The translations under genes were made by a program, and so were the position numbers. A stretch of DNA of 64,000 nucleotides from Hydrogenophaga taeniospiralis CCUG 15921 (GTDB lineage Bacteria > Pseudomonadota > Gammaproteobacteria > Burkholderiales > Burkholderiaceae_C): assembly GCF_001592305.1 (NCBI RefSeq), contig NZ_BCWR01000003.1:1-64000 (forward strand). The letters are read 5' to 3'. Of this stretch, positions 1 through 6,948 are shown one piece after another. How positions within the stretch are numbered: position 1 is the stretch's first letter; every line of letters begins with the position of its first letter. The notes beneath the pieces are model-generated. The model was not told the DNA's origin. It made no database searches and worked only from the letters and a program-made list of their open reading frames with translations.

Positions 1-270
1 ACACAGGCGGTTGATGGTGGCGCCGGGCACTTCCAGAGGCAGGCCGGCGAGCAGGCTGCTCATGTGGGCGACGTTGCGGTTGTCTTCGCCGGCCTGGTTG
101 GCGCAACCGAACAGCACGTCGGTGATGGCGCCCCAGTCCACGTTCGGGTTGCGCGCCATCAGGGCTCTGAGGGGGATGGCGCCAAGGTCGTCGGTGCGAA
201 CGCTGGAGAGCGCGCCGCCGTAGCGGCCGAAGGGGGTGCGGATCGCGTCGCAGATGTAGGCCTGGGTCAT
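1..270 (-). CDS. pcaF: 3-oxoadipyl-CoA thiolase / acetyl-CoA acyltransferase, N-terminal fragment
   Basis: This is the first 90 codons of a thiolase gene that runs off the left edge. The product starts MTQAYICDAIRTPFGRYGG, a typical thiolase N-terminus. It carries the stretch GCANQAGEDNRNVA followed by an L-AGLP segment, which I recognise from PcaF/PaaJ-type thiolases of the beta-ketoadipate and phenylacetate pathways. The visible part ends exactly on the Cys of TINRLC, which in this family is the acyl-accepting nucleophile (about Cys90). The ATG has a good AGGAG ribosome site upstream. Substrate preference is inferred from N-terminal similarity only, and a biosynthetic or general acetyl-CoA acetyltransferase remains possible. 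Confidence 0.8.
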   Translation of the reverse strand, partial: MTQAYICDAIRTPFGRYGGALSSVRTDDLGAIPLRALMARNPNVDWGAITDVLFGCANQAGEDNRNVAHMSSLLAGLPLEVPGATINRLC

Positions 271-347
271 GGGGTGTCTCCTGAATGCAGCGCGCCACTG
301 TACCCAAGCCCGCCCGAGGGCCGGGCCGCTTGCGGGACAATGCCCCC

Positions 348-785
348 ATGTTCAGTCCGTCCCAAGCCGATGTGCGCCGCTTCTTCTGCGCGGTATATGC
401 CAAGCGCCTGCAACAGCAGCCCATGGAGGCCATCGAGATGCTCGCTGGCCAGTGGATCGCCGAACACCCCGAGTACCACGCCGAGTTGTCCGACGTGGAC
501 GCCGCCCTCGCCCGCCTCGGCGAACCGGGCAGCGGCACCAGCGAAAACCCGTTCCTGCACCTGTCCATGCACCTGTCCATCAGCGAGCAGTGCAGCATCG
601 ACCAGCCGCCAGGCATCCGCCAGGCGGTGGAGCTGCTAGCGGCGCGCCGCGGCGACCTGCACGCCGCCCACCACGAGGTGATGGAGTGCCTGGGCACCAT
701 GCTCTGGGAAAGCCAGCGCGCCGGCCGTCCGCCCGACGGACAGGCCTATATCGATCAGGTGCGCCGCAGAGCGACGCAGGATTGA
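348..785 (+). CDS. DUF1841 family protein
   Basis: This encodes a 145-residue soluble protein of the DUF1841 family, which is common in beta- and gammaproteobacteria and has no established function. The family-like core runs from FSPSQADVRRFF at the N-terminus to a very conserved centre, NPFLHLSMHLSISEQ, then QPPGIRQA and DLHAAHHEVMECLG. The start at 348 is chosen because the family begins with M-F-x-PS; an upstream in-frame ATG at 285 would add residues with no family resemblance and would overlap the divergent thiolase leader. No signal peptide or membrane segment is visible. The gene stands alone, divergent from the thiolase gene. Confidence 0.85.
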   Translation: MFSPSQADVRRFFCAVYAKRLQQQPMEAIEMLAGQWIAEHPEYHAELSDVDAALARLGEPGSGTSENPFLHLSMHLSISEQCSIDQPPGIRQAVELLAARRGDLHAAHHEVMECLGTMLWESQRAGRPPDGQAYIDQVRRRATQD

Positions 786-786
786 A

Positions 787-806
787 GGGTGTTATGCCTC
801 TGATGG
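787..806 (+). repeat. Left copy of a 20-bp inverted repeat
   Basis: The 20 bases directly after the DUF1841 stop codon match the reverse complement of positions 1687-1706 at 19 of 20 positions (one G/A difference in the middle). The two copies enclose about 880 bp that contain a single gene, the 2H-phosphoesterase-like CDS at 913-1461. The match does not extend inward or outward, so it is a discrete element. Confidence 0.8.
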
Positions 807-823
807 CCCAACCTTGACCTGAA

Positions 824-840
824 CGGCCCCTCGGGGGCCG
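824..840. terminator. GC hairpin downstream of the DUF1841 gene
   Basis: A cggccc / gggccg stem with a 5-base loop lies 38 bp after the DUF1841 stop codon. It has no T-run on either side, so it would be a weak or Rho-assisted terminator, or merely a GC-rich palindrome. Confidence 0.3.
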
Positions 841-912
841 CGTCGCGAGTCGTCAGGAGGCTGCACGGGGCCAAACTCCCTACACTGCTGGCCAGCGCTT
901 GGACGCCACAAT

Positions 913-1461
913 ATGCCCTACTTCATGCCCGCCGACGCGTTTTCGGCGCCCACCTACATCGTTCTCGACCTGCCGCAGCCGGCTTGCGCGGAGGTCCTCG
1001 CGATGCGCCAGCGCTTTGACCAATACCAAGCGGGCCTACCGCCAGAAATCACCGTTGCGGGTTCTTCCGGTGTTGGAACCATCGCTCAGGGGCAGGACCC
1101 GTTGCACGTTTTTAGGGCAGTAGCGGCCGTTGCGCGCCGCCACTTGCCCTTCGCCTGCAGCTTCGAGTCAATGCGTCGATTTCCAGGTGTTCCTGTCTTC
1201 TGGCTCTGCCCACGAGACCGAGCGCCCTTCGACGCACTTCACCGTGCACTCTTGGATTCGGGCATCAAGTTCGACGGGAGCCCGTTCCCGTTCAACCCAC
1301 ACTGCACCATAAGCTCGACAATCGAGCTTTCAAAGCATCAGGAAACTGAGTTGCTCACGTCCCCGGTGCCACAAATGGAGTTCTTCTTGGACGAGCTTCG
1401 CGTCTACCAAGTGGCTGGACGGGAGGCGCACCTTCTCCAGTCGTTCGCGCTTGGTGGATAG
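913..1461 (+). CDS. 2H phosphoesterase-like (2'-5' RNA ligase/LigT superfamily) protein
   Basis: This 182-residue protein has the layout of the 2H phosphoesterase superfamily. The start is typical (APTYIVLDLPQP), and a C-terminal HxTx-like motif (PHCTIS, about residues 133-138) is followed by the FFLDELRVYQV strand seen in LigT/2'-5' RNA ligase proteins. The first HxTx motif is not intact: the expected PHIT-V segment reads PEITVAGSSG, with Glu at the His position, so one catalytic His appears to be missing. It may therefore bind rather than cleave cyclic or 2'-5' phosphates. Wobble positions are less G/C-rich than in neighbouring genes, and the gene is enclosed by an inverted repeat (787-806 and 1687-1706), consistent with acquisition. 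No strong ribosome site is visible before the ATG. Confidence 0.65.
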   Translation: MPYFMPADAFSAPTYIVLDLPQPACAEVLAMRQRFDQYQAGLPPEITVAGSSGVGTIAQGQDPLHVFRAVAAVARRHLPFACSFESMRRFPGVPVFWLCPRDRAPFDALHRALLDSGIKFDGSPFPFNPHCTISSTIELSKHQETELLTSPVPQMEFFLDELRVYQVAGREAHLLQSFALGG

Positions 1462-1686
1462 CGTCATTTGTCGTCGTTCGCCCGCAGCCCAACGCCAACC
1501 TCAAGCTTTCCCGCGCTTTTTCGGCCAGGAGCGTAGTACGCGACTGGATAGGACCCTTGAAATCGCCTTCTCCGGCCCCCTTTGCTTCAACACTTTAAGC
1601 GAGGGGCTTGCGTTCACCGGGGCATTCTAATTTTCATTTAGCGTTCGCCAAAAATTGGTTAACTCATTGATTTTTATGAGTTTTTT
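1462..1686. other. Non-coding stretch downstream of the 2H gene, AT-rich at its right end
   Basis: I see no credible gene here. From about 1625 the sequence becomes markedly A+T-rich (runs such as ccaaaaattgg and attttatgagtttttt), unlike the rest of the window, and it ends at the right inverted-repeat copy. It may be a remnant of the insertion that brought in the 2H gene. Confidence 0.4.
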
Positions 1687-1706
1687 CCATCAGAGGTATA
1701 ACACCC
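1687..1706 (-). repeat. Right copy of the 20-bp inverted repeat
   Basis: This is the reverse complement of 787-806 with one mismatch. It lies just outside the terminator of the cytochrome gene and bounds the AT-rich flank of the 2H-phosphoesterase cassette. Confidence 0.8.
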
Positions 1707-1715
1707 GGACTGAAA

Positions 1716-1745
1716 CAAAAAAGCCGCTCGATGAGCGGCTTTTTC
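1716..1745. terminator. Bidirectional intrinsic terminator
   Basis: An 8-bp stem (agccgctc / gagcggct, 1722-1729 with 1733-1740) with a 3-base loop is flanked by an A-run on the left and a T-run on the right. It therefore has a U-tract in either direction. It lies 15 bp past the stop codon of the minus-strand cytochrome gene and probably ends that transcript. Confidence 0.9.
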
Positions 1746-1760
1746 ATGAGCGGACACCGA

Positions 1761-2429
1761 TCAGCGGAAACGCGACTGCGGCACGGTCTTGAGTTCACCG
1801 TCCAGCGTGGCCAGGTACTTGGCGATCTCACGCATTTCGGCGGGCTTGAACTGCTTGGCAACGCCGGCCATGATGGGATTGGCACGACCCACCACGTTGT
1901 TGCCTTCGACCGTGTAGGCCTTGAGCGCGACAAACAGGTAGTCGGCATGTTGACCGCCGATCTTGGGGTAGCTCGGGTCGATCGGCTTGCTGAAGTTGGC
2001 GCCGTGGCAGGACGCGCAGGCGCCTTTTTCGATCAGCGCCGCGGCGGCCACGTTGGCAGCCTTGGGGGTTTCGTCGGCGGGCTGGTCGCCCTGCGCGGTG
2101 TAGAACGCGGCCAGATCGGCCATGTCCTGCTCGGTGAGCGAACCCGCAATGCCGCGCATGGACGGGTGCTTGCGGTCGCCCTTCTTGTAGGCGGTCAGTG
2201 CGGAAACGATGTACTTGTCCGACTGCCCGGAGATCTTGGGAACCTTGTGGATCTCGGGAAAGCTGTTCTGGTAACCCGGAATGCCGTGGCAACCGATGCA
2301 CATTTCAGCCTTCTTCTGACCGGCCTCGGCGCTGCCGGTGACACCCTGCGCCTGAGCGCTCAGTGCTGCTGCGGAAAACGTCGCAGCGGCGACAACGGAA
2401 CGGACGATCATGGGCAACAGTTGGTTCAT
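1761..2429 (-). CDS. Dihaem c-type cytochrome (cytochrome c4-like)
   Basis: This is a 222-residue exported electron-transfer protein. After a signal peptide ending near ALSAQAQ come two c-type haem sites, CIGCH (44-48) and CASCH (138-142), each followed by a candidate axial Met (HPSM at about 91 and NPIM at about 187). This is the duplicated single-haem layout of cytochrome c4, which donates electrons to terminal oxidases in the periplasm. The ATG at 2429 is chosen because the signal peptide starts there; an in-frame extension to 2468 would precede it with unrelated residues and run through the FNR-like site. The gene is divergent from the MoxR gene and ends at a strong terminator. The upstream palindromes suggest oxygen-responsive control. 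Confidence 0.9.
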   Translation of the reverse strand: MNQLLPMIVRSVVAAATFSAAALSAQAQGVTGSAEAGQKKAEMCIGCHGIPGYQNSFPEIHKVPKISGQSDKYIVSALTAYKKGDRKHPSMRGIAGSLTEQDMADLAAFYTAQGDQPADETPKAANVAAAALIEKGACASCHGANFSKPIDPSYPKIGGQHADYLFVALKAYTVEGNNVVGRANPIMAGVAKQFKPAEMREIAKYLATLDGELKTVPQSRFR

Positions 2430-2454
2430 TTTGCAAGCACAATGAGATGGATGA

Positions 2455-2468
2455 TTGATAAAAATCAA
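2455..2468. promoter_or_regulatory. FNR/ANR-type binding site
   Basis: The sequence TTGAT-AAAA-ATCAA is a perfect match to the FNR/ANR consensus TTGAT-N4-ATCAA. Its centre (2461.5) is about 33 bp upstream of the cytochrome start on the minus strand and about 150 bp upstream of the MoxR start on the plus strand. For the cytochrome gene it would lie too close for classic class II activation unless the start site differs, so repression there or activation of the divergent unit are both possible. Confidence 0.75.
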
Positions 2469-2479
2469 TACTCGATTAT

Positions 2480-2493
2480 ATAGACTGGTCTAT
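2480..2493. promoter_or_regulatory. Palindrome in the cytochrome/MoxR divergent promoter region
   Basis: The inverted repeat ATAGAC-TG-GTCTAT lies 12 bp from the FNR-like site in an A+T-rich promoter region. It could be an operator for an unidentified regulator; nothing in the window identifies the protein. Confidence 0.4.
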
Positions 2494-2610
2494 CACCCCC
2501 GACTTATTGATAACCCTGACGCCGCCGGCTTTCGCCTCCCCGAGTCGCGCACAGAATGCAGCACCGGCCTGCCCCAGGCCCTCCCGCCACCTCCTCATCC
2601 GACCCCGTCC

Positions 2611-3453
2611 ATGAAATTCCAAGGCTCACAAAACTACGTCGCCACGCAGGACCTGATGCTGGCCGTCAACGCCGCCATCACGCTCAAGCGACCGCTGCTC
2701 GTCAAGGGCGAGCCCGGCACCGGCAAGACCATGCTGGCCGAGGAAGTGGCGCAGGCGCTGAAGTTGCCGCTGCTGCAGTGGCACATCAAGAGCACCACCA
2801 AGGCGCAGCAGGGCCTGTACGAGTACGACGCGGTGAGCCGCCTGCGCGATTCGCAGCTGGGCGACGAGAAGGTCAAGGACATCCACAACTACATCGTCAA
2901 GGGCGTGCTCTGGCAGGCCTTCACCGCCGACCAGCCGGTGGCGCTGCTGATCGACGAGATCGACAAGGCCGACATCGAATTCCCCAACGACCTGCTGCGC
3001 GAACTCGACCGCATGGAGTTCTACTGCTACGAGACGCGCGAGTTGGTGCGCGCCAAGCACCGCCCGCTGGTGTTCATCACCTCCAACAACGAAAAGGAAC
3101 TGCCCGACGCCTTCCTGCGCCGCTGCTTCTTCCACTACATCAAGTTCCCCGACGCCGAAACCATGCACAGAATCGTGGACGTGCATTTCCCCGAGCTGAA
3201 AAAGGAACTGCTCACCGCCGCGATGAAGACCTTCTTCGACGTGCGCAACCTGCCCGGCCTGAAGAAGAAGCCCAGCACCAGCGAACTGCTGGACTGGCTC
3301 AAGCTGCTGATGGCCGAAGACATTCCGCTCGAAGCGCTGCAGAGCGCCGACAACAAGGTCAGCATCCCGCCTCTGGTGGGCGCGCTGCTCAAGAACGAGC
3401 AGGACACGACCCTGTTCGAGAAGCTGGTGTTCATGAACCAGAGGAACCGTTGA
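2611..3453 (+). CDS. MoxR-family AAA+ ATPase
   Basis: This 280-residue AAA+ ATPase belongs to the MoxR/RavA group, whose members act with von Willebrand factor A (VWA) proteins as chaperones, often for metal-cofactor insertion. Visible motifs are Walker A GEPGTGKT (33-40), Walker B LLIDEID (112-118), sensor 1 ITSNNE (156-161) and the arginine-finger region FLRRCFF. The start at 2611 gives the family-typical N-terminus MKFQGSQNYVAT; an in-frame extension to 2455 runs through the promoter region and is rejected. A small lipoprotein gene and a VWA gene follow on the same strand, so this is a MoxR-VWA pair. Its client is unknown. Confidence 0.92.
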   Translation: MKFQGSQNYVATQDLMLAVNAAITLKRPLLVKGEPGTGKTMLAEEVAQALKLPLLQWHIKSTTKAQQGLYEYDAVSRLRDSQLGDEKVKDIHNYIVKGVLWQAFTADQPVALLIDEIDKADIEFPNDLLRELDRMEFYCYETRELVRAKHRPLVFITSNNEKELPDAFLRRCFFHYIKFPDAETMHRIVDVHFPELKKELLTAAMKTFFDVRNLPGLKKKPSTSELLDWLKLLMAEDIPLEALQSADNKVSIPPLVGALLKNEQDTTLFEKLVFMNQRNR

Positions 3454-3454
3454 C

Positions 3455-3616
3455 ATGAGGACCACACCAATGACGGCGACAAAATGGGGTTTGCTGGCCG
3501 TGCTGCTGCTCGCGCTGTCGGCGTGTGCCTCCACTGGAGGTCGGTGCGACAAACCCAAGCGCAGCGATGGATCCCAGCCCTATGACCCCTATTGCAGTGG
3601 CGAGTACAACAAGTGA
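3455..3616 (+). CDS. Small predicted lipoprotein (53 aa) between the MoxR and VWA genes
   Basis: This short gene starts one base after the MoxR stop codon. It encodes a basic N-terminus, a hydrophobic stretch (LLAVLLLALSAC) ending in a lipobox with Cys24, then a small mature part with Cys31 and Cys47 and a Tyr/Pro-rich tail (YDPYCSGEYNK). I do not recognise a family. The tight spacing to the ATPase gene and the clear lipobox make it likely real. It would be anchored in the periplasm, whereas MoxR and VWA are predicted to be cytoplasmic. An internal ATG six codons in is an alternative start. Confidence 0.65.
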   Translation: MRTTPMTATKWGLLAVLLLALSACASTGGRCDKPKRSDGSQPYDPYCSGEYNK

Positions 3617-3676
3617 CCTTGTTGACGCTGGGCCCATGAGCCACCCGACGCCACGGCTGTCACCGGGGGAGTTTTC

Positions 3677-4864
3677 ATGCTGATCGACTTCTTCTACACC
3701 CTGCGTTCGGCCAAGCTGCCGGTCTCGGTCAAGGAATACCTGACCCTGCTCGAAGCGCTGCAGGCCGACGTGGTGGGGCCGCGCAACCCGGATGCGTGCT
3801 CCATGGACGACTTCTATTACCTGGCGCGCACCGCGCTGGTGAAGGACGAGAAGCACTACGACAAGTTCGACCGCGCCTTTGCCGCCTACTTCAAGGGCGT
3901 GGAGCTGATCGCGGACTTCACCAAGCCCATCCCGGCCGACTGGCTGCGCCAGGAGATCGAGCGGCTGCTGTCCGACGAGCAGAAGGCCAATGCGCCCAAG
4001 ATGGACTGGGACGAGCTGATGGAGACGCTCAAGAAGCGGCTCGAAGAACAGAAGGAACGCCACGAGGGCGGCAGCAAGTGGATCGGTACCGGCGGCACCT
4101 CGCCGTTTGGCCACGGCGGCGCCAACCCGCAGGGCATCCGCATCGGCGGCAAGGGCGGCAGCAAGACGGCCGTGAAGGTCTGGGACCAGCGCGCCTACCG
4201 CGACTACGACGACACGCAGGAACTGGGCACGCGCAACATCAAGGTCGCGCTGCGCCGCCTGCGCAAGTTCGCGCGCGAGGGCAACGACTTCGAGCTGGAC
4301 CTGCCCGACACCATCCGCGCCACCGCGGCCAACGCCGGCTGGCTCGACATCAAGATGATCCCGGAGCGGCACAACAACGTGAAGGTGCTGCTGTTGATGG
4401 ACGTGGGCGGCACGATGGACGAGCACATCCAGCGGGTGGAAGAGCTGTTCAGCGCGGTCAAGAGCGAGTTCAAGCACCTGGAGTTCTATTACTTCCACAA
4501 CTGCGTCTACGACTTCATGTGGAAGAACAACCGGCGCCGCTACGCCGAGAAGTTCCCGACCTGGGACATCATCCGCAAGTACAACAAGGACTACAAACTG
4601 ATCTTCGTGGGCGACGCCACCATGAGCCCCTACGAGATCCTGCAGCCCGGTGGCAGCGTGGAATACAACAACGAAGAGGCTGGCGCCGAATGGTTGCAGC
4701 GGCTCACAAATGCTTTCCCGAAATTTGCCTGGATCAATCCCGAACCGCAGGGCGTGTGGCAGTATCGACAGAGCATCAGCGTCATCCAGCAACTGATGGG
4801 CCAGCGTATGTACCCGCTGACCCTGAAAGGCCTGGAAGATGCGATGAGACTCTTGTCGAAATAA
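3677..4864 (+). CDS. VWA-domain (CoxE-like) protein
   Basis: This 395-residue protein is the usual partner of a MoxR ATPase. The N-terminal half is helical and charged, and the C-terminal half is a von Willebrand factor A domain. The metal-ion-dependent adhesion site normally reads DxSxS; here it is MDVGGTMD (Asp about 242), so the two Ser positions are Gly and Thr, a variant common in CoxE-like proteins as far as I recall. No signal peptide or membrane segment is visible, so it should work in the cytoplasm with the upstream ATPase. A GGGGGAG ribosome site precedes the ATG. A role in assembling a metalloenzyme is inferred from the family. Confidence 0.88.
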   Translation: MLIDFFYTLRSAKLPVSVKEYLTLLEALQADVVGPRNPDACSMDDFYYLARTALVKDEKHYDKFDRAFAAYFKGVELIADFTKPIPADWLRQEIERLLSDEQKANAPKMDWDELMETLKKRLEEQKERHEGGSKWIGTGGTSPFGHGGANPQGIRIGGKGGSKTAVKVWDQRAYRDYDDTQELGTRNIKVALRRLRKFAREGNDFELDLPDTIRATAANAGWLDIKMIPERHNNVKVLLLMDVGGTMDEHIQRVEELFSAVKSEFKHLEFYYFHNCVYDFMWKNNRRRYAEKFPTWDIIRKYNKDYKLIFVGDATMSPYEILQPGGSVEYNNEEAGAEWLQRLTNAFPKFAWINPEPQGVWQYRQSISVIQQLMGQRMYPLTLKGLEDAMRLLSK

Positions 4865-4871
4865 GCACCGC

Positions 4872-6932
4872 ATGAAATCTCCATTCCTGCGCCGCGCAGG
4901 ATGGGCGCGACCGCCCCGGTGGCTGGTGGGTACGGTGATCCTGCTTCCCCTCTGGGCGCTGGCCCAGACCACCCCCCCGCCGGAGCCCGCGCCCGCCACC
5001 GGCACCCCCACCCCCGAGGCCGCCCAGGAGGCCACCGACGACGCTGCCGCAGAGACGCTCGCGCCCTCGGCGACCCGCCGCACCCCGCGCACGCGCGCCC
5101 CCGCGCCGCCGCGCTTCGACGTCGATCTGCAGGCCGGCAACGACGAGCTGCGCGACTTCCTGCTGCGCCACATGGAGCTGATGCGCTTTCGCACGCTGCG
5201 CGATCTGGACGCCAACGAGCTGGACCGGCTGCTGGGCAAGACACCCGACGACCTGGGCAACCTGCTGGGCACGCTGGGCCATTTCGCGCCACAGATTCAC
5301 ATCGACGAGCCCGCCGCCACCGGCCCCACCCCGCTGGGCACGGTGCGCATCCGGGTCGAGCCCGGCCCGATCACCCGGGTCGAGTCGGCCAACCTCTATT
5401 TCCTGGGCGACATCGCCAGCAACCCGCAGGCTGCGGCGCAGCGCGACGCCGTCGCCCGCGCCTGGACGCTCAAGCCCGGCCAGAGCTTCACCCAGGCCGA
5501 CTGGGGCAGCGCCAAGACGAACGTACTGCGCACGCTCACCGCCCGGCGCTACCCCACGGGGCGCGTGGCCAACAGCCTGGCCGACATCGACCCCAAGACC
5601 CACAGCGCGCGCCTGAGCGTGGAGCTGGACTCGGGCGCGCCCCTGCGGGTGGGCGAGGTGCGCGTGGAAGGCGCCGACCGCTACGAGGCCGCCGCCGTGG
5701 AGCACTTGGTGCACCTCTCCGGCCTCACGCCCGGCAGCGACTACGACCTGGACCAGTTGCAGGACGCGCAGCAGCGCATCGCCGCGGCCGGCTACTACGA
5801 CTCGGTGTTCGTATTCGTCGACACCGACCACCCGCAGGACGGCGCCGCGCCGGTGGTGGTGCAACTGCGCGAGAGCCCGCGGCAGAAGCTGGTGCTGGGC
5901 GTGGGCGGCAGCACCGACAACGGCGCGCGCCTCTCGGCCGAATACACCCACCACCGCGTGCCCGGCCTGGGCTGGCAGTCGGTGAACAAGCTGCAGCTGG
6001 AGCGCGAAGACCAGTTGCTCAGCAGCCAGTGGAGCGCGCCGGTGGACAACGAAGGCTGGCGCTGGATCGCCAGCGCCCAGGCCGCGCGCCAGATCGACGG
6101 CTTCGACACCACCACCAGCCAGCGCCTGCGCGCGGGCCGCTCGCAGGACAGCACCTTGCTGGACCGCAGCTACTTCCTGCAGTTCGAGCGCGCGCGTGCG
6201 GAAAACGCCGTGCTCGGCAGCCCGGAAACCACCCGCGCGGAATCGGCCCTCAGCATCAACTACGCCTGGACGCGCCGCCGCTTCGACAGCATGCCCCTGC
6301 CCAAGACCGGCAACGGCCTGGGCGTGGAGGTCGGCGTGGGCACCACGCTGGAGAGCCCGCGCCGCCCCTTCGTGCGGCTGCACACCCGCTGGCTGAGCTA
6401 CTGGCCCATCGACGCCGGGGTGTCCGGCCTGGCCAATACGCTGGAGGGCCTGGTGCGCCGCACCGCGCCGCCGCTGGGCGTGGCCCGCCCCACCGAAGAC
6501 GAGCCCGGCCAGGCCGGCCGGCTGGCGCTGCGCCTGGAAGGCGGCGCGCTGTGGGCGCGCCAGGACGCCGGCATACCGGAAACCCTGCTCTACCTCACCG
6601 GCGGCGACACCAGCGTGCGCGGCTACGGCCTGCGCGACATCGGCATCCCCCAGGCCGACGGCGGGGTCTCGCCCGGGCGCTATCTGGCGGTGGCCAGCGT
6701 CGAGTGGCAACGCCCGATCTGGCGCGACGGCGTGCGCACCCCCTGGGAAAGCGTGGTGTTCGTGGACGCCGGTGCCGTGGCCGACCGGCCGGGCGACCTG
6801 CGCCCGCCGCAATGGGGCGTGGGCGCCGGCGTGCGCTACAACAGCCCGGTCGGCCCGCTGCAGCTGGACCTGGCCTACGGCGTGAAGCCCAAGGCCCTGC
6901 GCCTGCACTTCAATGTCGGCTTCACGTTCTGA
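4872..6932 (+). CDS. tamA: TamA, Omp85-family outer membrane protein
   Basis: This 686-residue outer-membrane component of the translocation and assembly module has a signal peptide ending near LPLWALA, a Pro/Ala-rich linker (about 32-75), POTRA repeats (about 80-330, including VRVEGADRYEAAAV) and a C-terminal Omp85 beta-barrel. The barrel carries the conserved TGGDTSVRGYGLRDIG loop (lid-lock, VRGY) and ends in aromatic F (FNVGFTF). TamA inserts or folds autotransporters and other barrel proteins with TamB, whose gene follows directly. The gene starts 7 bp after the VWA stop codon, so all may be cotranscribed, although the functions look unrelated. Confidence 0.92.
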   Translation: MKSPFLRRAGWARPPRWLVGTVILLPLWALAQTTPPPEPAPATGTPTPEAAQEATDDAAAETLAPSATRRTPRTRAPAPPRFDVDLQAGNDELRDFLLRHMELMRFRTLRDLDANELDRLLGKTPDDLGNLLGTLGHFAPQIHIDEPAATGPTPLGTVRIRVEPGPITRVESANLYFLGDIASNPQAAAQRDAVARAWTLKPGQSFTQADWGSAKTNVLRTLTARRYPTGRVANSLADIDPKTHSARLSVELDSGAPLRVGEVRVEGADRYEAAAVEHLVHLSGLTPGSDYDLDQLQDAQQRIAAAGYYDSVFVFVDTDHPQDGAAPVVVQLRESPRQKLVLGVGGSTDNGARLSAEYTHHRVPGLGWQSVNKLQLEREDQLLSSQWSAPVDNEGWRWIASAQAARQIDGFDTTTSQRLRAGRSQDSTLLDRSYFLQFERARAENAVLGSPETTRAESALSINYAWTRRRFDSMPLPKTGNGLGVEVGVGTTLESPRRPFVRLHTRWLSYWPIDAGVSGLANTLEGLVRRTAPPLGVARPTEDEPGQAGRLALRLEGGALWARQDAGIPETLLYLTGGDTSVRGYGLRDIGIPQADGGVSPGRYLAVASVEWQRPIWRDGVRTPWESVVFVDAGAVADRPGDLRPPQWGVGAGVRYNSPVGPLQLDLAYGVKPKALRLHFNVGFTF

Positions 6933-6948
6933 GAGCCTGAACCCACCG

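Noticed and set aside
787-1706. Integron gene cassette (attC) reading of the repeats around the 2H gene
   Set aside because: Cassette boundaries would be direct, not inverted over 900 bp, and the sequences do not fit the GTTRRRY/RYYYAAC core sites. No integrase is present.
2611-4864. MoxR and VWA genes as the CobS/CobT motor for the CobN-like protein
   Set aside because: They lie 18 kb away in another transcription unit, match MoxR/CoxE rather than CobS/CobT, and would be cytoplasmic while the CobN-like protein is exported.
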